Positions 46,955-55,813 are shown, numbered from the stretch's first letter. The stretch: 64,000 bases of DNA from Kitasatospora phosalacinea (GCF_030268885.1 NZ_BSSA01000025.1:1-64000); one strand, 5' to 3'. A program made the numbers and translations. The notes: generated by a model not told the origin, from the letters alone.

Positions 46955-49698
46955 CCGCCCCCGCCCCCCGCCCGCTGCCGGGTCCCCGCCCCGGCGCCGG
47001 GGCGGGCACCGGCTGGCCGGCCCGCCTCGCCGCGGCCCTGCCGCCCGCCCCCGACCGGATCGTGCTGCCCCACCACTCGCCGTCCGGCGATCACGAGTCC
47101 TACGCGTACCCGACCGAGGACGACGCCGTCGTGCTGCTGCCCGGCCTCGCCGTCGTCGTCCACCTGCTGCCGGCCTCCGGCGGCCGGGTGCTGGGCCACT
47201 CCGCCGCCTACCACTGGCACCACGAACGGGACGCCGTCCGCACCGTGGTGCCCAACCCGTTCGCCCGGATCCGGCACAAGCAGTCGGTGCTGCACAGCCG
47301 ACTGGGACGGCAGGTCGAGACCCGCGGCGTGGTGGTCCACTACGAGGACGCCGACGTCACCCCGGTGCGGCTCGGCGCCCGGGACGCCCTGGTGCCGCTG
47401 GGCGCGCTCGGCCGCTGGCTGGCGGGCCTGGTCCCGGTCCGGCCGACCCCGCACCCGCGGGAGGTCCGACACCGGTTGAACCCGCGGCTGCCCAGGACCT
47501 GGCCGGAGAACGGTTACCGGCAGGGCCGGGTGCTCACCTACCAGGACAGCTGGGTCGTGCACGAGGGCGTCCACACCGACCCCGCCGGGCACCGGCAGCG
47601 GGTCGCGCTGCTCATCGGGCCGGTCGGCGCCGGGACCGCCCGCGACCACGACGTCGCGCACCGCACCTCCCGCGGACCGCTGCTCGCCCCGTTCACCGTC
47701 GAGAACGGCACCCGCCTCGTCGTCCCGTCGCCCCTGCCGCCCGGCGACAGCCTCGCCGCCCGCCTGCGCACCGGCCCGGGCACCGACGAGGCGCTGCGGC
47801 ACTCCCTGGCGCTGCTGCGCACCCTCGCCGACCGGCACGCCCTGGGCGTCGTGCACCAGTCGATCCGGCCCGAACTGGTCTTCCCCGACGAGGACGGCCG
47901 CACGGTCACCCTGGTCGGCGCCGTCCACGCCCGGATCGGCGGCCGCAGCGGCGGGACGGACCTGCTGCGCACCGAGGTCCACAACGCCCACGTCGCCCCC
48001 GAGATCCGGCAGGGCCGGGAGCGCACCGTCCCGCAGGCCGCCGACATCTGGTCCTGGGCCTCGGTCACCACCGCCCTGCTGCGCGGCAGCGACCCCGAGG
48101 AGCACCCGCCGACCGCCCCCGCGCCCCTGCCCGCCGACCTCCCCGACCGCTGGCGCCGGGCCCTGCAGCGTGCGCTCGGCGACCAGCGGCAGCGCCCCAC
48201 CGCGGCCGCCCTGCTGGCGGCCCTCGACGGCGGGCCCGCGGCCCCCACCGCCGCCGCGACCCCGCAGGTCCCGCCCCTCCCCGTCGCCCCGCCCGTCCCG
48301 GCCGCACCGACGGTGTCCGCCGCCGCGCCCGCCCCGCGCGGCGCCAGGCTCCACCAACTGGGCCCCTACCGCACCGAACAGGAGCGCCGGGTCGCCCACA
48401 CCCTGGCCAAGGGCCTCGACCCGGCGGACGCCGTCATCGTCGCCGCCCGCGCCGACCGCCGGGGCCGGGACACCGACGTCGACTGCGTGGTCCTGCGCGG
48501 TGACCTGCTGATCGCCGTCGAGTGCAAGAACTGGCAGCTCCCCGAAGGGCTCGACCCGGCCGCCGACACCTGGCCGCCCGGCCCCGGCGTCACCCGCGCC
48601 TACACCACCCACTCGCCGCTGCCCCTGCTGCGCCAACTGGCCCCCGCCCTGCAGCGGCAGATCGGCTGGCCCGGGCGCAGCGCCTGCCTGCTGGTCGTCC
48701 CCCGGGTCCCCGCGCTCACCGGTCCGACCTCGGACGCCGCCGCGACCCTGGTCTCCCAGGAGCCGCGGGAGCTGCTGGCGCGCGTCCGCGCCCTCGCCCC
48801 CGGGAACGACCGGCCGCCGGAGTTCGAGGCGTGCCTGCGGCGCCTGGTCGGGGAGATCGCCACCCCCGAGGTCCTCTCCGGCTTCCGGCTGGAGGCGCTG
48901 CACGCCATCGGCGACGGCTGGCAGGCGTACCGGGCCGAGGCCAACGGCCTGCCGTACCACCTCAAGGTCATCGGCGAGAACATGACCACCCTGCCGCGGG
49001 ACGAGGCGGTCCGGCTGCGCGGGGCACTGAGCGAACGCACCCACACCGTGGCCCGGACGCTCGCCGACCGCCCCGCCCTGGCCGCCAGGGTCTTCCGGCC
49101 GGTCCGGCTGCCCCGGGACACCTCCGAGGTCGAACCGCACCTGCTGATCGCCTACGCTTGGGAGCACGACCACCCGCTGCGCCGCCTGCCCGCCCCGCTG
49201 CCCGCCGCCGGGGCCGTCGGCCCGCTCACCGCGCTCGCCGCCGCGGTGACCGAGCTCCACGGCGCCGACGTGGTGCTGCGCCACCTCTCGCCCGACTCCG
49301 CGTACCTGTGCCCGCCGCCGCCCGGCGCCCCGCCGGGGCCCTACGTCAAGGTGTCGATGCTGGAGTGGATGCGGGTGCCCGGGGCGACCACCGCCGCGGT
49401 CTCCCGGCTGTTCTCGCACGACCCCTCGCCGTACGTGGCGCCGGAGATCCGCTCCGGCGACACCCGGCGCAGCCGCGCCGCGGACCTCTACTCCCTCGGC
49501 GCGGTCGCCCACTGGCTGCTCACCGGGCAGGACCCGACCCACCTGCGGGCGCACGAGCGGGCCGCCCCCCTGCTCCTGGAGCACGGCGCGGGCCGGGGGC
49601 TCGCCGCCCTGGTCGCCGCCGCGCTGCGTCCGTGGGAGGCGCGGCCCGGGTGGAGCGCCGCCGAGTTCGCGCGCCGGGTCGCGGCGGCGGTCGGCTGA
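46951..49698 (+). CDS. NERD-like / pseudokinase / NERD / pseudokinase protein (915 aa)
   Basis: Starts in an ATGA overlap with the giant gene, so it is translationally coupled. Residues about 30-170 look like a degenerate NERD domain (VVVHLLP, NPFARIRHKQSVLHSRLG). Residues about 175-420 form a kinase-like fold whose catalytic loop reads VVHQSIRPELVF, lacking the HRD aspartate, with no DFG. A Pro/Ala linker follows (about 425-460). Residues about 465-610 are a NERD nuclease-like domain with RGRDTDVDCVVL then AVECKNWQLP (E/K near 524), whose D...E-x-K core looks intact. Residues about 640-915 are a second kinase-like domain with HLSPDSAYL and SMLEWM in place of HRD/DFG but a preserved VAPEIRSGD and LYSLGAVAHWLLTG. 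The alternating layout recalls NERD-kinase proteins such as PglW but is not that protein. Confidence 0.78.
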   Translation: MTAPAPRPLPGPRPGAGAGTGWPARLAAALPPAPDRIVLPHHSPSGDHESYAYPTEDDAVVLLPGLAVVVHLLPASGGRVLGHSAAYHWHHERDAVRTVVPNPFARIRHKQSVLHSRLGRQVETRGVVVHYEDADVTPVRLGARDALVPLGALGRWLAGLVPVRPTPHPREVRHRLNPRLPRTWPENGYRQGRVLTYQDSWVVHEGVHTDPAGHRQRVALLIGPVGAGTARDHDVAHRTSRGPLLAPFTVENGTRLVVPSPLPPGDSLAARLRTGPGTDEALRHSLALLRTLADRHALGVVHQSIRPELVFPDEDGRTVTLVGAVHARIGGRSGGTDLLRTEVHNAHVAPEIRQGRERTVPQAADIWSWASVTTALLRGSDPEEHPPTAPAPLPADLPDRWRRALQRALGDQRQRPTAAALLAALDGGPAAPTAAATPQVPPLPVAPPVPAAPTVSAAAPAPRGARLHQLGPYRTEQERRVAHTLAKGLDPADAVIVAARADRRGRDTDVDCVVLRGDLLIAVECKNWQLPEGLDPAADTWPPGPGVTRAYTTHSPLPLLRQLAPALQRQIGWPGRSACLLVVPRVPALTGPTSDAAATLVSQEPRELLARVRALAPGNDRPPEFEACLRRLVGEIATPEVLSGFRLEALHAIGDGWQAYRAEANGLPYHLKVIGENMTTLPRDEAVRLRGALSERTHTVARTLADRPALAARVFRPVRLPRDTSEVEPHLLIAYAWEHDHPLRRLPAPLPAAGAVGPLTALAAAVTELHGADVVLRHLSPDSAYLCPPPPGAPPGPYVKVSMLEWMRVPGATTAAVSRLFSHDPSPYVAPEIRSGDTRRSRAADLYSLGAVAHWLLTGQDPTHLRAHERAAPLLLEHGAGRGLAALVAAALRPWEARPGWSAAEFARRVAAAVG

Positions 49699-49701
49699 AC
49701 G

Positions 49702-49741
49702 CACCGCCGCCCGGCCGGAGGGGTCCGGCCGGGCGGCGGTG
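49702..49741. terminator. Strong bidirectional terminator
   Basis: A perfect 18-bp stem (49702-49719 with 49724-49741) and a GGGG loop, between the convergent NERD/pseudokinase gene and the carbonic anhydrase gene. Confidence 0.88.
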
Positions 49742-49762
49742 GCGGTGGCGCTCCTGCGGAGG

Positions 49763-50398
49763 TCAGGCGGCCGCGGGGAGGTCGAGGCCGCGGGTGGTGA
49801 CCAGGTGGGCGGTGCCGTCGACGAGGCGGTAGGAGAGGCCCACCACGGCGGCGGTGCCCGCGGCGACCGCGGCGGCGATGGTGTGGGAGCGGTCGAGCAG
49901 CAGGGCGACGGTGTGCCGTATGTGCTCGTCGATGAAGTCGGAGTTCTCGGTGTAGCCGGCCGCGTTGGCGGCCAGCACGCTCGGGGTGACCCGCTCGATC
50001 ACGTCGCGGACGAAGCCCTCGCCGCTGGCGCCGACCGCCACCGCCTCCCGGGTCGCGCCGACCGCGCCGCAGGAGTCGTGGCCCAGGACGATCACCAGCG
50101 GGGTGCCGAGCACGCTCACGCCGTACTCGATGCTGCCGAGCACCTCGGGGCCGAGCACGTGACCGGCGGTGCGGACCACGAACAGGTCGCCGAGGCCCTG
50201 GTCGAAGATGATCTCGGCGGCGAGCCGGGAGTCGGAGCAGCCGAACAGTACGGCGAACGGGGTCTGGGAGGGGGCGGTCTGGGCGCGGCGGGCGGCGTCC
50301 TGGTTCGGGTGCTGCGGAGTACCGGCGACGAACCTGCCGTTGCCCGCCAACAGCATCTCGAAGGCGGCCTGGGGAGTGAGGTGTGCGGCGTCAGTCAT
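49763..50398 (-). CDS. Beta-carbonic anhydrase (211 aa)
   Basis: Zinc-binding CO2 hydratase. CSDSR (C54, D56, R58) and GHDSCGA (H107, C110) give the Cys2His zinc site and the Asp-Arg dyad. LGDLFVVRTAGH and GSIEYGVSVLGTPLVIVLGH match plant-type beta-CAs. No signal peptide, so cytoplasmic. It supplies bicarbonate for carboxylases. ATG 50398, monocistronic, with strong terminator at its 3' side. Confidence 0.96.
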   Translation of the reverse strand: MTDAAHLTPQAAFEMLLAGNGRFVAGTPQHPNQDAARRAQTAPSQTPFAVLFGCSDSRLAAEIIFDQGLGDLFVVRTAGHVLGPEVLGSIEYGVSVLGTPLVIVLGHDSCGAVGATREAVAVGASGEGFVRDVIERVTPSVLAANAAGYTENSDFIDEHIRHTVALLLDRSHTIAAAVAAGTAAVVGLSYRLVDGTAHLVTTRGLDLPAAA

Positions 50399-50653
50399 GC
50401 TCGCAGATTACGTGCCCGGGCTGCCGCCGGTCGCGCCCGGGCCACCCCCTGGACCCTCCGGCACCGGCAGCAAGCCATGATCAAACGGGTGATAGCGGCC
50501 GAAACCGTCCGGTTGCCGGTGCCCGGAGGTCGATAACCGCACCGATTCCGGGCAGCTGGTACGAATACCACCGACCCGGGTCGCCCGCCGGACGGCCGTT
50601 GACCGGCGAGGGGGAGCAGCGGGGACGGCCGTCCGGCGGTGGCCCGGGGGCGG
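50399..50653. other. Intergenic region upstream of the carbonic anhydrase gene
   Basis: 255 bases. It contains the promoter of the leftward carbonic anhydrase gene and, at 50585-50639, a strong hairpin for the gene remnant that ends at 50654. No coding sequence is supported. Confidence 0.5.
50585..50639 (-). terminator. Hairpin downstream of the remnant at 50654
   Basis: A perfect 15-bp stem, CCGCCGGACGGCCGT (50585-50599) with its complement at 50625-50639, and a 25-nt loop. It begins 15 bp past the stop codon of the leftward fragment. Confidence 0.65.
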
Positions 50654-50833
50654 TCAGTAGCAGCGGTACTCGCGCGCCGGCAGGGTGGACTTGACGCCCG
50701 CCGAGTTGTGGAAGACCACGCTGTAGTCGCCGTACTGGAGCCCGTTGGGAGCGACGAACTTCTTGATCAGGGTCTGGGTGTACGTGCCGCCGTCGGCGAG
50801 GTTGCTGTAGGAGGACGGGCAGCCCTTGCCGGT
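50654..50833 (-). pseudogene. C-terminal fragment of a small probably secreted protein
   Basis: The last ~60 codons read CPSSYSNLADGGTYTQTLIK then FVAPNGLQYGDYSVVFHNSA and end in PAREYRCY. The composition (Ser/Tyr/Gly/Thr-rich, with cysteines near both ends) fits the tail of a secreted domain. Upstream the frame stays open but turns into unrelated Arg/Pro-rich sequence with no signal peptide or ribosome site, so the 5' part appears lost. I do not recognise the family. Confidence 0.4.
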
Positions 50834-51190
50834 GAGTGGGGGGAGCCGGTGGCAGAGGGGTCGGGAGTGGACGTGGCCGCTCCGTCCCCGGCACGAGTGA
50901 TCCTCCGTCCACGGCCCGATCACCGTCAATGGTCTAGGCCAATCGCGGGCAATCATGGCCGGATCCCGCCCGCCCGACCCGCGTCCGAACGGCCCCGATG
51001 ACACCCCGTCACGGCCGGATGGCCGGATCCGCGCCCGCTGACCGCACATGCGACGCATCGTCGGAAAGCAGTGGCAAGAGGGCGATCGGTGCAATCAGGG
51101 GACGCACCGGACGGCGGCCGTGCCAGGATCGGGTGCGGCCGGGTCCGAGCGGCCCGGGCGGAACGGTCGGAGCGGGCGGCGGAGGCGTGC
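50834..51190. other. Intergenic region before the methyltransferase gene
   Basis: 357 bases without a supported gene. Overlapping frames on both strands lack conserved features. The promoter of the methyltransferase and the vanished 5' part of the leftward remnant must have been here. GGAGG at 51181-51185 is the methyltransferase ribosome site. Confidence 0.4.
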
Positions 51191-52084
51191 GTGGTCGAGG
51201 GCGGCTGGCAGTGGGACGAGACGCTGTTCCAGGGGGCGGCCCCGCACTACGCCCGCGGCCGCCTCCCGTACGCGCCCGGGCTGGCCGAGGCGCTCGCCGT
51301 GGCGCTGCGGCTCGACGGCACCGGGCGGCTGCTCGACGTCGGCTGCGGGCCCGGGACGCTCGCGCTGGAGCTCGCCGACCGGTTCGCCGAGACCGTCGGC
51401 GTCGACGCGGACGCCGGGATGATCGAGGAGGCCGCCCGGGCCGCCGCCCGCACCGGCCTCGCCGGGCGGACCCGCTGGCTGCACGCCCGCGCCGAGCAAC
51501 TCCCGCTCGGCCTCGGCACGTTCGACGTCGTCGCGTTCGCCCAGTCCTTCCACTGGATGGACCGCGACCCGGTCGCCGCCACCGTCCGCGCCATGCTGCG
51601 CCCCGGCGGCACGCTGGTGCACCTGTCCGACCGGAAGGACGAGCCCCGCCCCACCGGCCCGCTCCCGTACCCGCCGGTGCCGCAGGCCGGGATCGACGCC
51701 CTGGTGCGCCGCCACCTCGGCCCGGTCCGCCGGGCCGGGCGCGGCGTCCTGCCGCACGGCACCCTCGGCGGGGAGTCGCTGGTCTACGCCCGGGCCGGGC
51801 TGCTCGGCCCCGAGAAGCTGGTCGTCCCCGGCGGCGGCCTGCTGGAGCGCGGCACGGACGAGGTGGTGGCCGGGGTGCTGTCGATGTCCTCCTCCGCGCC
51901 GCACCTGTTCGGCGCCGACCTGCCCGCCTTCGAGGCCGAACTGCGCGCCCTGCTGCACCGAACCTCGCCCACCGGCCGGTTCTCGGTCCGGCAGCCCGGC
52001 AGCGAGGCCGTCCTGTGGCGCCGCCCGGACGCGGCCCGCCCGGACGCCGCCCGCCCCGACGCCGGCCGCTCCGACGGCAGTTGA
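51191..52084 (+). CDS. Class I SAM-dependent methyltransferase (297 aa)
   Basis: Motif I LLDVGCGPGT (about residues 47-56) binds SAM, VGVDADAGMIEEA is motif II with an acidic ribose-binding residue, AEQLPLGLGTFDVVAFAQSF is motif IV, and MLRPGGTLVHLSD is motif VI. The FHWMDRDP segment is typical of the UbiE/type-11 methyltransferase subgroup acting on small molecules. GTG 51191 is chosen for the GGAGG six bases upstream. The C-terminus ends in repeated RPDAARPDA-type low-complexity sequence, probably disordered. Substrate unknown; neighbours give no pathway. Confidence 0.88.
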   Translation: MVEGGWQWDETLFQGAAPHYARGRLPYAPGLAEALAVALRLDGTGRLLDVGCGPGTLALELADRFAETVGVDADAGMIEEAARAAARTGLAGRTRWLHARAEQLPLGLGTFDVVAFAQSFHWMDRDPVAATVRAMLRPGGTLVHLSDRKDEPRPTGPLPYPPVPQAGIDALVRRHLGPVRRAGRGVLPHGTLGGESLVYARAGLLGPEKLVVPGGGLLERGTDEVVAGVLSMSSSAPHLFGADLPAFEAELRALLHRTSPTGRFSVRQPGSEAVLWRRPDAARPDAARPDAGRSDGS

Positions 52085-52159
52085 CCCGGCGTCCGATCGC
52101 GGCGGCGGCGCACCACCGCCCGGAGCCGGAGCCGTCGCCGAGGCCCGGCGGCGCCCGGC

Positions 52160-52813
52160 TCAGTCGCGGTGGAGCGCCGCGGTCGCGCCCGTGAGCGCGG
52201 CCGCGGCGACCAGCGCCCAGCCGGTCTGCCGGTGCAGCACCAGCACCGCGCCGGGCACCACCCCGGCCAGCATGGTGAGCGCGGCCAGCACGCGGCGCCG
52301 CCGACGGGGCGAGCGGGGCTCGGCGGCGAGGCCGGTGAGCGTCATGGTCAGGACGGTGGTGGTCAGGTCCGGCACGCCGAGGCTGCGGACCGTCGCGTTG
52401 CGCAGGCCCATCGCCAGGGCCAGCAGCCCGATCACCCCGTACTGGACGGCCCCGCCGGTGCCGACCGCGCCGGTGCCGACCCCGAACACCACGGCCGCCG
52501 CCGCGAGGTGCAGCACGCCCTCCGCGACCAGCGCGGGCCGCAGCCGACCGGCGGTCAGCCGCCCGGCGAGGGCCGCACCGAGCAGGAACGCCGCCAGCGC
52601 GGTGGTCGACCCGAGGACGGAGAAGCCGGGCGCACCGGCCAGGCCGAAGCCGATGACGACGACGTTGCCGGTCATGTTGGCGGCGAAGACGTGCCCGAGC
52701 CCGAGGTAGCTGACGGCGTCGATCAGCCCGCTCACCACGGTCAGCCCGAACAGGGCGAGCGCCAACGGGTCGCCGTCCCCGGGGTCCGCCCCGACGGCCT
52801 TCGGTGTGCTCAC
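52160..52813 (-). CDS. DUF1275 (YoaK-type) membrane protein (217 aa)
   Basis: About six membrane helices. FGLTVVSGLIDAVSYLGLGH and FAANMTGNVVVIG are the diagnostic DUF1275 motifs; NATVRSLGVPDLTTTVLTMT is the conserved second-half motif. Function is unknown, and members are often described as permease-like. GTG 52813 follows GGGAGGAG. It converges with the methyltransferase gene. A terminator for the next leftward gene lies at 52857-52886. Confidence 0.93.
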   Translation of the reverse strand: MSTPKAVGADPGDGDPLALALFGLTVVSGLIDAVSYLGLGHVFAANMTGNVVVIGFGLAGAPGFSVLGSTTALAAFLLGAALAGRLTAGRLRPALVAEGVLHLAAAAVVFGVGTGAVGTGGAVQYGVIGLLALAMGLRNATVRSLGVPDLTTTVLTMTLTGLAAEPRSPRRRRRVLAALTMLAGVVPGAVLVLHRQTGWALVAAAALTGATAALHRD

Positions 52814-52856
52814 GGCGCTCCTCCCGGACGGCTGCTGACGCCTGTACGGCAGTGTG

Positions 52857-52886
52857 CCGGACCCGCCGCGGTGGCGGCGGGTCCGG
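52857..52886 (-). terminator. Terminator after the HAD-like gene
   Basis: A perfect 13-bp stem, CCGGACCCGCCGC (52857-52869) with complement at 52874-52886, and a GGTG loop. It lies 56 bp past the leftward gene's stop codon. Confidence 0.75.
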
Positions 52887-52941
52887 CGGGGCCGGGCGGG
52901 GTCCGACCGGGTCGGGCGCGGCGGCGGGCGCGGGCCCGGCG

Positions 52942-53385
52942 TCAGCAGCGGTGCGGTGCCGGTGCCGGCGCCGCTGGCAGCCCGATGGCGTGCCGGGCCT
53001 GGGCGAGGGCGCTGCCCCAGTCACCGGTGAAGCGGACGGCCCGGTCGTCGATGTAGACGGCGGCGCCGAGCTTCTTGTTGGTCACCAGCAGGCAGTCGCC
53101 CTGCCAGTAGGCGCGCTCGGGGTCCTCGTCGACGAGCGTCTCCAGACCGGAGTGCTCGCGCAGCCAGCCCGCCACCGCGGGGTGGAAGCGGCGCGGGCGG
53201 GCGGTCATGATGAACACCGAACGGACCCGCTTCAGCGCGTGCAGCGACTCGATCGCCCCCGGGACGGGCTTGCCGTAGATCCGGCCGTCCTGCCAGCCCT
53301 CGTCGTGGGCGACCAGGGTCTGGTCGAAGTCGATGCCGACGGCGTGCGAGGCGGGCGAGGCGGGGTCGAGCGGTACGACGGTCAT
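52942..53385 (-). CDS. HAD-superfamily-like hydrolase (147 aa)
   Basis: A small HAD fold protein. GIDFDQTLVAHD (D19, D21, T23) is motif I with the nucleophile and acid/base aspartates, VFIMTARP is motif II (Thr), TNKKLGAAVYIDDRA gives the motif III lysine and motif IV aspartates. There is no large cap domain, so the substrate may be a macromolecule or a small phosphate. Resembles phage/actinobacterial FCP1-like mini-HADs. ATG 53385 is preceded by GAAGGGAAC. Confidence 0.85.
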   Translation of the reverse strand: MTVVPLDPASPASHAVGIDFDQTLVAHDEGWQDGRIYGKPVPGAIESLHALKRVRSVFIMTARPRRFHPAVAGWLREHSGLETLVDEDPERAYWQGDCLLVTNKKLGAAVYIDDRAVRFTGDWGSALAQARHAIGLPAAPAPAPHRC

Positions 53386-53485
53386 GGAACGGTTCCCTTC
53401 GGGTGCGGCGGCCTGGTTCCGGCCGGCTCGCAGGAGGGGAGTCGCCCGGGCCGCCGCGCTTACCCGCTTTCGCCGCACTCCGTGA

Positions 53486-55813
53486 TCAATGCACTCCATG
53501 GGGTGACGGTGCGGGCGGCTCCGGGGTGAGCGCGATCAGCGCGACGTCGTCGGCCAGGTGGTGGCTCCAGTCGCGCACGTCCCGCTCCAGGAAGGCCAGC
53601 ACCTCCGCCGGGGAACCCGGACCGGCCGGGCCGAACGCCGCCGACAGCCGCTCCGCCGCCGGGTAGAACTCGCGCGAGGCGTTGCGGGCCTCGGTCAGCC
53701 CGTCCGTGTGCAGCAGCAGCACCTCCCCGGCGGGCAGCGGCACCCGCCGCGGCACCGGCACGTCCCCGCCCAGCACGCCGAAGCCCAGCGGCAGCAGCGC
53801 CGGGGCCGCCACCTCGCGGGCCCCCGCGGGGGCCGGACCCAGCGCCAGCGGCTCCAGGTGGCCGCAGTTCACCACCTCGACGTACCCGTCCGGGACCCGG
53901 TGCTGCAGCAGCAGGGCCGTCGCGAACAGCTCCTCGTCGCCGCGGGCCGCCGCGCTGCGCGCCGTGTGCCGGTCCAGCCGGGCCGCCAGCTCGCCCAGGT
54001 CGTCCGTCTCGTGCGCCTGCGAGCGGAAGCACCCCAGCAGGTCGGTCACCGTCTGCACCGCCTGCAGGCCCTTGCCCCGGACGTCCCCGATCAGCACCCG
54101 CGTCCCGTGCGGGGTCTGCACCGCCTCCAGGAAGTCCCCGCCGATGCCCGTCCCCGCCGTGGCCGCCTGGTAGCGGGACGCCAGCCGCAGGCCGCCCAGG
54201 CGCTCCGGGATCGGGTGCAGCACCGCCTCCTGCAGCGCCGCCGCACTGGCCCGGCTCGCCGCCAGCCGCTCGCTCCGCTGCCGCCGCCCCCACACCGCGA
54301 GCCCCGTCACCACCCCCACCGCCAGCGCCGAACCCTGCGCCAGCGGACGCTGCGCCAGCTCCGGACCGGCCAGCACCCGCACCAGCAGCCACTCGCCCGC
54401 CGCCGCCCCCACCACCCCCAGCACCACCACCGGCAGCCCCGCGATCAGCGCGCCCGCCGCCACCACCGCGGCCGCCACCCACAGCACGTTCTCCGCCTGC
54501 CGCCCGCTCGCCCCCAGGCTCACCGCCGAGGTGGCCGGCAGCGCCTGCGCCGCCGCCGTCCCCAGCAGCACCGACACCGGGTGGAACGCCGACGCCGTCC
54601 CCAGCCGGCCGCGCGGCAGCGCCGACAGGAACCACGCCATCTGCGGCACCTGCGCCATCATCACGCCCAGCCCCGTCAGCACCGCCGCCACCGTGCCCAG
54701 CAGCATCCCGGTCGCGGTGCCCGTCGGCAGCACGTGGCACAGCGCCAGCCCGGTCACCGCCAGCGGCAGGCCCAGCGAGCAGCCCGTCACCGGCGAGATC
54801 CGCCGCCCCCGCACCAGCAGGCAGCCCGCCACCCCGCCCGCCCCGTACGCCGAGACCATCAGCGCCGTCGCCGCCACCCCGATCCCGGACGCCGCGGTCA
54901 GCACCGGCAGCGCCAGCAGCAGCGCGACCTGGGTGAACCCCACCGCCACGCCCGTCGCCAGCGCCATCGAGGCGATCCGCCGCGGCATCGTGAACCGGTG
55001 CCGCCGCCGGCGCCGACCCGCCACCGCGGCCGCCACCGGCAGCAGCGCCAGCAGCGCCACCGTGCGCGGATCGGCCCAGCCCCACACCGGGCCGACCTGC
55101 AGCGCCGCCACCGCCGCGGCCAGCGCCACCGCCAGCGCGCCCAGGAACAGCCGGTCCAGCGGCGCCGGCGGATCGGCCGCCTCCGGCAGCCGCCGCAGCA
55201 CCGCCACCAGCAGCCCCACCGCGACCACCGCCCCCAGGCCCGCGCTCACCCGCAGGCCCGGCATCGACGGCGCCCGCGGGATCAGGTTGGCCGCCGCGAA
55301 AAACGCCGCCGACATCACCGCCAGCCACCCGCCCAGCGCCTGCGGCATCCGGCCCGGCGGGTTCAGCGCCGCCACCGAGGCCAGGCAGCCCGCGAACACC
55401 GCCGAGACCCCGACGACCACCACCGTCCGGCCCAGCAGGTACGACCAGTCCGAGAAGGCCGCCGTCTCGACCGCCAGCCCCGCCGCCAGCACCCCCAGCG
55501 ACCAGGCCAGCACCCGGCGCCGCCCCCACGCGTCCCCCGCCCGGCCCGCGGCGAACAGCGACAGCACCGTCAGCGCGCCGCCGCCCACCTTCATCGCCAC
55601 CACCTGCTGCGGGCCCAGCCCGAACCGCACCCGCACCGCCGGGAGCGCCGCGCCCTGCAGCACCGGCGACACCACGTAGAACACCGCGGCCGCCGCCAGC
55701 AGCACCCCCACCGCCCGTCCGCCCCCCACCCGCCCGAGGGCGGACGGGGTGCCCACGGGCACGGGCGCGGAGGACGGGGACGGGGAGGGGGAGGCCGTGG
55801 GGTTCGCGGCCAT
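53486..55813 (-). CDS. MFS-like membrane domain fused to a SpoIIE/PP2C phosphatase (775 aa)
   Basis: The N-terminal ~500 residues are a major-facilitator-like membrane domain of about 14 helices (RVGGGRAVGVLLAAAAVFYV; the loop RAGDAWGRRRVLAW is the MFS loop 2-3 signature GxxxDxxGRRxxL). The C-terminal ~230 residues are a PP2C-type serine phosphatase: QAATAGTGIGGDFLEAVQTP, VLIGDVRGKGLQAV, LLLHTDGLTEARN and HLADDVALIALTP carry the metal-binding aspartates. The fusion suggests that a membrane transporter-like sensor controls dephosphorylation of an anti-anti-sigma (STAS) protein. ATG 55813 has GAGG upstream. Confidence 0.9.
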   Translation of the reverse strand: MAANPTASPSPSPSSAPVPVGTPSALGRVGGGRAVGVLLAAAAVFYVVSPVLQGAALPAVRVRFGLGPQQVVAMKVGGGALTVLSLFAAGRAGDAWGRRRVLAWSLGVLAAGLAVETAAFSDWSYLLGRTVVVVGVSAVFAGCLASVAALNPPGRMPQALGGWLAVMSAAFFAAANLIPRAPSMPGLRVSAGLGAVVAVGLLVAVLRRLPEAADPPAPLDRLFLGALAVALAAAVAALQVGPVWGWADPRTVALLALLPVAAAVAGRRRRRHRFTMPRRIASMALATGVAVGFTQVALLLALPVLTAASGIGVAATALMVSAYGAGGVAGCLLVRGRRISPVTGCSLGLPLAVTGLALCHVLPTGTATGMLLGTVAAVLTGLGVMMAQVPQMAWFLSALPRGRLGTASAFHPVSVLLGTAAAQALPATSAVSLGASGRQAENVLWVAAAVVAAGALIAGLPVVVLGVVGAAAGEWLLVRVLAGPELAQRPLAQGSALAVGVVTGLAVWGRRQRSERLAASRASAAALQEAVLHPIPERLGGLRLASRYQAATAGTGIGGDFLEAVQTPHGTRVLIGDVRGKGLQAVQTVTDLLGCFRSQAHETDDLGELAARLDRHTARSAAARGDEELFATALLLQHRVPDGYVEVVNCGHLEPLALGPAPAGAREVAAPALLPLGFGVLGGDVPVPRRVPLPAGEVLLLHTDGLTEARNASREFYPAAERLSAAFGPAGPGSPAEVLAFLERDVRDWSHHLADDVALIALTPEPPAPSPHGVH

